DNA of 64,000 nucleotides from Rhodoplanes sp963712435 (lineage in GTDB: Bacteria > Pseudomonadota > Alphaproteobacteria > Rhizobiales > Xanthobacteraceae), in assembly GCA_963712435.1 (NCBI GenBank), contig CAVQIB010000013.1:496001-560000 (forward strand), given 5' to 3'. Shown piece by piece: positions 1-7,180 of this stretch; position 1 is the stretch's first letter; each line of letters opens with the position of its first letter. A model generated the notes under the pieces. It was not told the DNA's origin and did no database searches. It worked only from the letters and a program-made list of their open reading frames with translations. The translations under genes and the position numbers were made by a program.

Positions 1-297
1 TCGTCCTTCTTGGCCGAGGGTCGGCTCGGCTCGGACGACGCCGGAATTGGTTGAGCTCGTCGGCTCATTCGCGAACTCCCCAGTGGAGGGGTGTGCAAGA
101 ATCGTCGACGCGCGCAAACCGCGCGCAATATGCGCGCGAACCTACATGATTCTTTAAGTATTTTGAAGTGGAGGGCGCGTGTTGGAACCGGACCGCGCCT
201 ACGTACCACCCCGTATGACTATGCGGCCGGTGCGAATATATCGACAAAACTGAACGAATGGCCTCGCCGGCGGAAACGGGACCATCCGCGCCGAGCG
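1..297. other. Gene-free 5' edge of window
   Basis: No convincing coding region was found on either strand. The stretch holds an 8-bp perfect inverted repeat with a 3-base ATA loop at 120-138 and a short AT-rich patch around 145-170. A 60-codon open frame on the minus strand (65-247) has no recognisable protein features. I checked for tRNA-like cloverleaf arms and saw none. Confidence 0.4.
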
Positions 298-903
298 TTA
301 CATCCGCTCGACCAATACCGGTTCGCCCGCCTGTTCCGGCTCGGCCGACCGCGCGACCTCCGCCCGCAGGATGGGCAGGATGTCCTCCACCCGATCGCTG
401 ACATGGTAGCGCATCATCGCCCCGCTGTGGATGAAACCCAACCCGTCCATGCGCGCCAATAGATCGACCAGCGGACGCCAGTAGCCGTTGATATTGGCAA
501 GTAGAATCGGCTTCCGATGGTGGCCGAGCTGCGCCCAGGTGAGTTGTTCGACCAGTTCCTCGAGCGTGCCGATTCCGCCCGGAAGCGCGACGAAGGCGTC
601 CGCCCGCTCGAACATGATGCGCTTGCGCTCATGCATGTCGCGGGTCACGATGATTTCGTTGGCGAGGTCGAACATGCGCTCTTGCTGGCGCAGGAAATCC
701 GGAATGACCCCGACCACCTCGCCGCCGTGCTCGTAGACGGACACGGCGAGCGCGCCCATCATGCCGATCGAGCCGCCGCCATAGACGAGGCCGATCCCGT
801 TTTCGGCAAGAAGCTTGCCGAACTGCCGCGCCGCGGCGAGGAAGGCGGGATCTGTTCCGGGGCTCGATCCACAATAGACGCAGACGCTGCGAAGCTCGCT
901 CAT
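298..903 (-). CDS. LOG family protein (TIGR00730 Rossmann fold)
   Basis: The predicted protein has 201 residues. It carries the LOG/lysine-decarboxylase-like signature PGGIGTLEE at about residues 108-116, the nucleotide-binding CGSSPG at 11-16 and YGGGSIGMMG at 41-50. Members of this family hydrolyse nucleoside monophosphates to free base plus ribose 5-phosphate; in plants and some bacteria this activates cytokinins. The bacterial physiological substrate is often unknown, so only the phosphoribohydrolase class is claimed. I chose the ATG at 903; a TTG nine bases upstream would add three residues. It is divergent from the ABC exporter that begins at 1115, so the two probably have separate promoters in the 211-bp gap. 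Confidence 0.9.
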   Translation of the reverse strand: MSELRSVCVYCGSSPGTDPAFLAAARQFGKLLAENGIGLVYGGGSIGMMGALAVSVYEHGGEVVGVIPDFLRQQERMFDLANEIIVTRDMHERKRIMFERADAFVALPGGIGTLEELVEQLTWAQLGHHRKPILLANINGYWRPLVDLLARMDGLGFIHSGAMMRYHVSDRVEDILPILRAEVARSAEPEQAGEPVLVERM

Positions 904-1114
904 CGCCTGCAAGTGGCGCTGCCGAGCCGCTCCGTCAAGCCTGAATGGCGCGCTCGCCGAGCCTGTGGCGCGCTTGCTCGCCCGGTTTGCGGGAAGCCGA
1001 TGCAGTCATTCCACCCGCACGTGAGGGGTGAACACGGCCGCGGAAAGGCCTATATCGAGAAGGACCCATCCGCGGTCCTGCGCCCGCGCGACTCCCACCC
1101 CATGAGCGATTGAC

Positions 1115-3061
1115 GTGAAACCGCCTGCCGACAAGCCCGACAGTGCCTCCGCTGGCGGCGGACTGGTGCGGACGATCGTCGATCTGTGGCCGTATATCTG
1201 GCCGTCCGACCGGCGCGACCTCAAGGCGCGCGTCGTGTTCGCGCTCGTCCTGCTCGTGCTGGCGAAGCTCGCGACCATCACCGTGCCGTTCACGTTCAAG
1301 TGGGCGACGGACGCGCTTGCGGGCGCCGCGGGCGCGCCCGCGCCCGGCCAGAGCGCGTGGATCGCTTGGGTGCTGGCCGCGCCGCTTGCGCTGACCGCCA
1401 CCTATGGCGCCGCGCGCATCGTGATGGCGCTTCTGACCCAGGCGCGCGACGGCGTCTTCGCCAAGGTCGCCATGCACGCGGTGCGCCGCCTCGCAATGCT
1501 CACCTTCGAGCACATGCATCTCTTGTCGCTGCGGTTCCATCTCGAACGCAAGACGGGCGGGCTGACCCGCGTGCTGGAGCGCGGGCGCAACGGCATCGAG
1601 ACGATCGTGCGTATGGTCCTGCTCCAGCTCGCCCCGACGGTGGTCGAGGTCGCGTTGATCGCGGGCGTGCTGCTCTATCAGTTCGACTGGCGCTATGTGG
1701 TGACGGTCCTCGTCATGGTCGGCCTGTATATCTGGTTCACCTATGTCCTGACCGAATGGCGCATCTCCATCCGCCGCAAGATGAACGACAGCGACACCGA
1801 GGCCAACACCAAGGCGATCGATTCGCTGCTGAACTACGAAACGGTCAAGTATTTCAGCGCCGAGGAGCGGGAGGCCAGCCGCTACGACGCGTCGATGGAG
1901 CGCTACGAAGACGCGAGCGTCCAGGCCTATACCTCGCTCGCCGTGCTCAATGCGGGGCAGGCGGTGATCTTCACGATCGGGCTCACCATCGCGATGGGGA
2001 TGTGCGCCTATGGGGTGCGCAACGGCGTCCATACGGTCGGCGATTTCGTGATGATCAACGCCATGATGATCCAGCTCTACATGCCGCTCAACCTCATGGG
2101 CATGCTGTATCGCGAGATCAAGCAGGCGGCGATCGACATCGAGACGATGTTCGGCATTCTCGCGCGTCCCGCGGAAATCAAGGATGCGCCGGACGCCAAG
2201 CCGCTCGACGTGACGGCCGGCGCGATCCGTTTCGAGGATGTGTGCTTCGCCTATGAGGCGGACCGGCCGATCCTGCAGGGGCTGAGCTTCGAGGTGCCGG
2301 CCGGCCGCACGGTGGCGATCGTCGGTCCGTCGGGCGCAGGCAAGTCGACCATCTCGCGCCTGTTGTTCCGCTTCTACGACGTGACCAGCGGGCGCATCGC
2401 CATCGACGGCCAGAACATCCGCGACGTGACGCAGAAGTCGTTGCGCAACAGCATCGGCATGGTTCCGCAAGACACCGTGCTGTTCAACGACACGGTTCGC
2501 TACAATATCCGCTATGGCCGCTGGGACGCGACCGATGAGCAGGTGGAGGCGGCCGCGCGGCTCGCCCAGATCGATGCGTTCATCCGCGCGACGCCGCGCG
2601 GCTACGAGACGGAAGTGGGCGAGCGCGGGCTGAAGCTGTCGGGCGGCGAGAAGCAGCGCGTCGCGATCGCGCGGACGATCCTGAAAGCGCCGCCGATCCT
2701 GCTGCTGGACGAGGCGACCTCGGCCCTCGACAGCCATACTGAAAAGGACATCCAGGACGCGCTCGAGCGCGTTTCGCAGAACCGCACCACGCTCGTGATC
2801 GCGCACCGGCTCTCCACGATCGTCGGCGCGGACGAGATCATCGTGCTCGATCAGGGCCGCATCGTCGAGCGCGGCACGCATCCGGCGCTGCTCGCGCAGG
2901 ACGGCCTTTACGCCAGCATGTGGAGCCGCCAGCGCGAGGCGGAGGCGGCGCGCGAGACGCTCGCGCTGGTCGGCGATTCGCCCGTCGTGGCGGAGCGCGT
3001 TCAGGTGACCGCGGATGACCGGCGAGAGGACAAGCCGATCCCGCTCGACGCTGTCGAGTAA
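1115..3061 (+). CDS. Atm1/HMT1-type ABC half-transporter
   Basis: This 648-residue protein fuses one transmembrane domain (about residues 35-330, several hydrophobic helices) to one nucleotide-binding domain. Walker A GPSGAGKST lies at about 404-412, the ABC signature LSGGE at about 508-512, Walker B with LLLDEATSALD at about 528-539 and the H-loop histidine near 564. The membrane domain resembles the Atm1/ABCB7 heavy-metal-tolerance group, which exports glutathione-linked compounds, including glutathione polysulfide and metal conjugates, across the inner membrane as a homodimer. The start is a GTG at 1115; an ATG at 1102 is out of frame. The substrate assignment is inferred from subfamily resemblance only. 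Confidence 0.88.
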   Translation: MKPPADKPDSASAGGGLVRTIVDLWPYIWPSDRRDLKARVVFALVLLVLAKLATITVPFTFKWATDALAGAAGAPAPGQSAWIAWVLAAPLALTATYGAARIVMALLTQARDGVFAKVAMHAVRRLAMLTFEHMHLLSLRFHLERKTGGLTRVLERGRNGIETIVRMVLLQLAPTVVEVALIAGVLLYQFDWRYVVTVLVMVGLYIWFTYVLTEWRISIRRKMNDSDTEANTKAIDSLLNYETVKYFSAEEREASRYDASMERYEDASVQAYTSLAVLNAGQAVIFTIGLTIAMGMCAYGVRNGVHTVGDFVMINAMMIQLYMPLNLMGMLYREIKQAAIDIETMFGILARPAEIKDAPDAKPLDVTAGAIRFEDVCFAYEADRPILQGLSFEVPAGRTVAIVGPSGAGKSTISRLLFRFYDVTSGRIAIDGQNIRDVTQKSLRNSIGMVPQDTVLFNDTVRYNIRYGRWDATDEQVEAAARLAQIDAFIRATPRGYETEVGERGLKLSGGEKQRVAIARTILKAPPILLLDEATSALDSHTEKDIQDALERVSQNRTTLVIAHRLSTIVGADEIIVLDQGRIVERGTHPALLAQDGLYASMWSRQREAEAARETLALVGDSPVVAERVQVTADDRREDKPIPLDAVE

Positions 3062-3206
3062 TACTGAGCTTCACCGGCTCCGACCCTCAAAACTGTAATT
3101 GCCGTGCTTGACCCACGGCTGTCCGTTCAGCCGACTTCAGACCTCCCGCTGGGGAGAGGTGGAATGAGAGTCGTCCGTTTCCAGCCAAGCGACGGAAATG
3201 GCGCAA

Positions 3207-3416
3207 TCAGTCGACCGCGATAATCACATCGCTCGACTTGATCACGGCGGCGGCCGGTTGCCCGATCGCGAGCTTCAGGTCGTCCACCGCCGCATTGGTG
3301 ATGGAGGCGGTCACCACGACGCCGCCCCCGATGTCGAGGCGGACAAGCGCGACGACCTGGCCTTTCGTCACGTCGATGACCGTGCCTTTGAGCACATTAC
3401 GGGCGCTGAGTTTCAC
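3207..3416 (-). CDS. Mop-type molybdopterin/molybdate-binding TOBE protein
   Basis: A 69-residue protein consisting of a single Mop/TOBE domain, with the typical opening KLSARNVLKGTV and a central GGGVVVTASITNAAV segment. Such molbindins bind molybdate oxyanions as oligomers and buffer or sense molybdenum in the cytoplasm. The start is GTG at 3416, preceded by an AGAGG-like ribosome site. The start overlaps the modA stop by four bases (GTGA), so translation is very likely coupled to modA. A longer in-frame upstream extension exists but only reads the modA gene out of frame and was discarded. In many genomes this domain is the C-terminus of ModC; here it stands alone. Confidence 0.85.
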   Translation of the reverse strand: MKLSARNVLKGTVIDVTKGQVVALVRLDIGGGVVVTASITNAAVDDLKLAIGQPAAAVIKSSDVIIAVD

Positions 3417-4228
3417 CGGAAACCTCTTTTCAGTTGATCGGGCTGGGCGGGGCCAGGACGGTGAAGCCGGAGGAACTCGAACACCTTGCGCGCTTCCGGG
3501 CCGCGGATGAAGGCGATCAGCCGGGCGGGGCCGTCTCCGCGTGCGCCCGCCGTCAGGGCGAACGGGTAGACGATGGGCGGATGCGTGTCGGCGGAGAATT
3601 CCGCCACGATCTTCACGCGCGGCTCCACCAGCGCATCGGTCAAGTACACGATCCCGAGCGCCGCCTCGCCGCGCGCGACCAGCACCAGGGCCGCGCGGAC
3701 ACTCTCCGTCTGCGCCAGGCGCGGCTCGATCGTGTTCCACAAGCCGAGTTTTTCCAGCGCGGCCTTGGCGTAGCGTCCGACCGGCACGGACTTGACCTCG
3801 CCGGTTGCGAGCCGGCTCGTTCCAATCGCCGCAAGGAGCGATTCCGCGGTCAACGACAGGCTTGCCGGCGCCGCGTCGGCAGGCGCGATCACCACAAGCT
3901 TGTTGCCGAGCAGATCGACGCGCGTCTGCGGCTGGATCAGGTTGTGCGCCTGCGCGTAATCCATCCAGTCGACGTCGGCCGAAGCAAACAGGTCGGCCGG
4001 CGCGCCCTGCTCGATCTGCCTGATCAGAGCAGAGGAGGCGGCGAACGAAAAGCGGACCGGAAGGTTGGTTTCGGCGGTGAATTTGTTCGCAATGTCTTTG
4101 AGCGCGTCCTGCAGGGATGCGGCGGCAAAGACGGTGACCGGGTCCTGCTGCGCGCGCGCCGGCGGCGATGTCGCAAAGGCGACAAGCCCGACAAAGGCGA
4201 GGGCGAAAAGTTTTCTGATTGACCGCAT
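3413..4228 (-). CDS. modA: Molybdate ABC transporter substrate-binding protein ModA
   Basis: A 271-residue periplasmic binding protein. It has an N-terminal signal peptide (hydrophobic stretch about residues 5-20, cleavage expected after an ARA at about 24-26) followed by the ModA start VTVFAAASLQDAL. Further on come ASSALIRQIEQGAPADLF and ASADVDWMD, characteristic of molybdate/tungstate binders. It would capture molybdate in the periplasm and deliver it to ModB/ModC. Neither modB nor modC is present nearby: the downstream neighbour is a free-standing Mop domain and the upstream neighbour is modD. The ATG at 4228 was chosen because it directly precedes the basic n-region of the signal peptide. 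Confidence 0.93.
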   Translation of the reverse strand: MRSIRKLFALAFVGLVAFATSPPARAQQDPVTVFAAASLQDALKDIANKFTAETNLPVRFSFAASSALIRQIEQGAPADLFASADVDWMDYAQAHNLIQPQTRVDLLGNKLVVIAPADAAPASLSLTAESLLAAIGTSRLATGEVKSVPVGRYAKAALEKLGLWNTIEPRLAQTESVRAALVLVARGEAALGIVYLTDALVEPRVKIVAEFSADTHPPIVYPFALTAGARGDGPARLIAFIRGPEARKVFEFLRLHRPGPAQPDQLKRGFR

Positions 4229-4373
4229 GGTCGACGGTTCTCCGCGTGTTGGACCGATCGCAAGCAAGCTTGCAATAACGAGACCAGACCGGGACCGTCG
4301 TCCTGGAACCGCGCGCGCCGCGCTCAGCGGGCCGCAGGGCCGTGCGATCAAGATAGCCGTCGCACCGGTCGAG

Positions 4374-5225
4374 TCAACCGGCCGGTTGGATCCGCACGGC
4401 GACGTCGAGCGGCGGCGCGGAATAAGGTGCGGAGGTGACGAGGATGTCGGCGCCGGCCGCCGCATAGGCCGCCGCATTGCCGGCGTTGATTCCGCCCGCC
4501 GCCGCCAGCAGGGGCTTCCGTCCTGACGCGGCAAGTCCGGCCGCTAAAGCGGACAGAGTCTCGACCGAGAACTTCTCGGTTTGAATCACGTCGGCGCCCG
4601 CATCCGCCCAGACGAGCGCCTCGTCGAGCGAGGAGACTTCGACCACGATCTTCTTTTCCGGCGCTCCGCGCCGCGCGCATGCGATCACGGCTGGCGCCGA
4701 CCGCCGATCGAGAAAGGCCCGGTGCTCGGCAAAGATCAGGATCGTTTCGGACAGGCCGAGCCGGTGCGGCGCAGCGCCGCCGGCGAGGATCGCCTTTATC
4801 GAAAGCGCCTTGGCGCCCGGCATGTTCTTGCGCGTGCACACGACCGCGGTCTCCGGCCGCCCGGCGCTCGCCGCCTCGACGATCCGGCGGGTCGCCGTGG
4901 CGATCCCGGATGCATATTCCATGAGCGTCTGCGCGACTTTCCAGCCGCGATGCAATGCCCCGGCCGATCCCGATGCGGACAGGATCGGCGCACCGGGCTC
5001 GACCGCCGAACCCGAAGCGGCGAGCGCCATGACGCGCGCGCCCGCCAGTTCGAGAAGCCGGGCGGCCTCTTCGGAGCAGGCGACGACCATGCGGTCGCGC
5101 GCCGAAAAGGCGATGTGTCCCGGCTCCGCTCCGATGCCCAGAACATGCGTCGTCAGGTCGCCGAACGGCGCGTCGTCGTCGAGAAAGGATTCCAGAACGC
5201 GGCCGTTGAGGGCAGGGAGGTTCAT
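4374..5225 (-). CDS. modD: ModD protein (NadC-like phosphoribosyltransferase fold)
   Basis: A 283-residue protein related to nicotinate-nucleotide pyrophosphorylase (NadC). It has a DDDAPFGDLTTHVLGI opening, a TRKNMPGAKALSIKAILAGG core and an AAAGGINAGNAAAYAAAGAD barrel segment. Within this fold the ModD branch is found in molybdenum-transport gene clusters; its reaction is not established. The start at 5225 follows a GAGGG ribosome site; a longer form from 5249 is possible. A 145-bp gap separates it from modA, so the two may share a transcript but are not translationally coupled. The gap to psd on the other strand holds divergent promoters. Confidence 0.85.
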   Translation of the reverse strand: MNLPALNGRVLESFLDDDAPFGDLTTHVLGIGAEPGHIAFSARDRMVVACSEEAARLLELAGARVMALAASGSAVEPGAPILSASGSAGALHRGWKVAQTLMEYASGIATATRRIVEAASAGRPETAVVCTRKNMPGAKALSIKAILAGGAAPHRLGLSETILIFAEHRAFLDRRSAPAVIACARRGAPEKKIVVEVSSLDEALVWADAGADVIQTEKFSVETLSALAAGLAASGRKPLLAAAGGINAGNAAAYAAAGADILVTSAPYSAPPLDVAVRIQPAG

Positions 5226-5354
5226 CGCACCCTCGGTCCTTCGGAACAACCGGACGGAAGCAAACTCCTGCCAGCGTCATGCACCGCTTGGCCCGCCCTT
5301 CAATCCGATCTACATAACGCGATCTGCAAGAAACGAAAGAAGACCGAGCCCGTC

Positions 5355-6057
5355 ATGTCCCTCACCGATTTCGATCCGTTCGCAGCTCGCCCCGATCAAC
5401 TCGGAGGGCTACCCGTTCGTCGCCGCCTTCGCGCTGGCGAGCCTCGTCCTGTTCTGGCTGTGGACGCCGCTCGGCTGGCTCGGGGTGCTCGCGACCGCGT
5501 GGTGCGCCTATTTCTTCCGCGATCCTCCCCGCGTGACGCCCTTGCGCGACGGGGTGATCGTTGCGCCGGCCGACGGGCGCGTCTGCCGGGTCGGCGACGC
5601 GGTTCCGCCGGCCGAGCTCGGCCTGAGCGACCAGCCGCTCGCGCGCGTCTCGATCTTCATGAGCGTGTTCGACTGCCATGTGAATCGCAGTCCCGTCGGC
5701 GGGCGCGTCGAACGGATCGTCTACCGGCCCGGCCTCTTCATCAATGCCGAACTCGACAAAGCGAGCGAGGGCAATGAGCGCAACGGCCTCGTGATCGCGA
5801 CCGCGGGCGGGACGGAGATCGGGGTGGTGCAGATCGCCGGGCTCGTCGCGCGGCGCATCGTGTCCTTCGTCCACGAGGGCGTGAGCGTCGGGGCGGGAGA
5901 GCGGATCGGCATGATCCGCTTCGGCTCGCGAGTCGATGTCTATCTGCCCGAGGGCGTGCGGCCGCTGGTGGCGGAAGGACAGACCATGACCGCGGGCGAA
6001 ACCGTCATCGCCGATCTGCAGGCGACCGATCCGGGCCGCAGTTTCCGCGTCGAGTAG
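5355..6057 (+). CDS. psd: Phosphatidylserine decarboxylase proenzyme (frameshifted near N-terminus)
   Basis: Psd makes phosphatidylethanolamine from phosphatidylserine at the inner membrane, using a pyruvoyl group made by self-cleavage. The body matches the short (about 230-residue) alphaproteobacterial type. It has a membrane helix after EGYPFVAAFALASLVLFWLW, the FRDPPR motif, SPADGR-like APADGR, and the cleavage-site region RFGSRVDVY near the C-terminus (processing between G and S). The ATG at 5355 is one base out of frame with the rest. Removing one T near 5371 gives MSLTDSIRSQLAPI, the expected start. The corrected length is 233 residues. In many relatives psd is followed by pssA; here the next gene is on the other strand. 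Confidence 0.9.
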
Positions 6058-6172
6058 CCGGGCGGTCGGCGCCTGCGGGCAAAGCAGGAAATGCCCGGCG
6101 CGAGGCCGGGCATCGATCCGACAAGGGTGCGCATGCGCGACGGCTCGTCCGCTCCGCAATGCGCGCTGTGGC

Positions 6173-6658
6173 TCAGTGCCCTTGCTTTTCGCTGTGCGCT
6201 CCCGCGGCGATCGTGCCGACCTTGTACTCGACCGCAACCGTGCCGGCCTTCTCGAAGGTCAGCTCGCCCTTGAGCACCTCGCCCTGCTTGAGCGGCTCCT
6301 TAAGTTGCATGAACATCACGTGATAGCCGCCGGGCTCGAGCTTCACCGTCTGGCCGGGCTTGATCTCGAGCCCGCCCGGGATCGGGCGCATCGTCATCAC
6401 ATTGTTCTCCAGGCGCATTTCGTGCACCTCGAATTTCCCGGCCTGCGGCAGCGACCCGCCGACCAGGCGATCCGGCTGGCTGCCATTGTTGGTGATCGTC
6501 ATGTAGCCGGCGCCGACCTTGGCGCCGCCGGCCGTGGCCCGGCTCCACGGCTGGTTGATCACGAGCGACCCTGCCTTGAATTCCTGGGCCGAGGCGTTGG
6601 ACGGGACAAAAGCGAATACGAGGAGCAGCGGAAAGAAGAGGGAAAATATGGATTTCAT
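6173..6658 (-). CDS. Periplasmic copper chaperone PCu(A)C
   Basis: A 161-residue secreted protein with an N-terminal signal peptide (hydrophobic core about residues 4-22, cleavage after an ASA) and the PCuAC domain. The copper ligands are visible as HEM followed by MTM and, about 20 residues later, HVMFM, matching the H-x-M...M...H-x-M pattern of this family. These proteins bind Cu(I) in the periplasm and deliver it to cytochrome c oxidase CuA or CuB sites. The start ATG is at 6658. The DUF2946 gene lies 88 bp upstream in the same direction, a common pairing in Hyphomicrobiales, which supports a copper role for both. Confidence 0.92.
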   Translation of the reverse strand: MKSIFSLFFPLLLVFAFVPSNASAQEFKAGSLVINQPWSRATAGGAKVGAGYMTITNNGSQPDRLVGGSLPQAGKFEVHEMRLENNVMTMRPIPGGLEIKPGQTVKLEPGGYHVMFMQLKEPLKQGEVLKGELTFEKAGTVAVEYKVGTIAAGAHSEKQGH

Positions 6659-6746
6659 GACCGTCTCCCTGCGCGGCGCAACGCTCGTCGGCGTTGCTTG
6701 TGCGAACGAAGGATAGTGGAAAAAAGGGCGCGGTTGCAGGCCGGCG

Positions 6747-7139
6747 TCACGCGGCCGGCGGCGCTCGCGCCCGGATGGGGGACCGTTCGCTCGGGCGCGC
6801 GGGATCGTCCGTGTCCAGCGCCGGGAGCGGAGCCGCCACGGGCGCTCCCCAGGCCGGCGCATGGAGCTCGGGAGCTTGCGCGGCCGCGCCGAGCGCGGGG
6901 ACCGCACACAGGATGCAGCAGCCTTGGCGCGTCCGATCGGGAACCGGCGCCGGATCGTCAGGATCGCCCCCGCGGGCGCCTGATCCGGAGCAAAGCGCGT
7001 GCGCCGCGAGGCTGTCTATCGCCTCGGCGGAGAGGGCGAACGGGGGAGCAAGGCTCGACAGCGCGGCCTGCAGCAGAATCGCGAGGCCCGCCAGCGCGGC
7101 GATGCAAGCGGTCCGGGCCGGCGGCCGGACTTGCGTCAC
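6747..7139 (-). CDS. DUF2946-like protein
   Basis: A 130-residue protein with an N-terminal hydrophobic segment (about residues 10-30) and a central GCCILCAVPAL cysteine cluster, as in DUF2946 proteins that precede copper-handling genes. The rest is rich in Ala, Pro and Arg. The function is not known; the paired cysteines and the adjacent copper chaperone suggest metal binding at the periplasmic face of the membrane. The start is GTG at 7139. The gene ends 88 bp before the PCu(A)C gene and is probably co-transcribed with it. The family assignment rests on the cysteine motif, size and neighbourhood. Confidence 0.65.
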   Translation of the reverse strand: MTQVRPPARTACIAALAGLAILLQAALSSLAPPFALSAEAIDSLAAHALCSGSGARGGDPDDPAPVPDRTRQGCCILCAVPALGAAAQAPELHAPAWGAPVAAPLPALDTDDPARPSERSPIRARAPPAA

Positions 7140-7180
7140 GACGCGTGCTCGTTGCGAGGCGTGTGCAAGGCGCGCCGCAA

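Noticed and set aside
120..138. Inverted repeat as a replication origin or integration site
   Set aside because: Only an 8-bp stem of alternating C and G; no DnaA boxes, no integrase and no tRNA nearby.
65..247. A 60-codon minus-strand ORF at the window edge
   Set aside because: No ribosome site, no recognisable domain, and unusual composition; I could not support it as a gene.
935..2881. A 648-codon open frame on the minus strand
   Set aside because: Antisense shadow of the Atm1-type exporter, rich in Arg, His and Asp, without domains.
4229..4373. ModE operator or molybdenum-cofactor riboswitch between modD and modA
   Set aside because: I saw no paired TATATA-type ModE half-sites and no convincing Moco riboswitch helices in the 145-bp gap.
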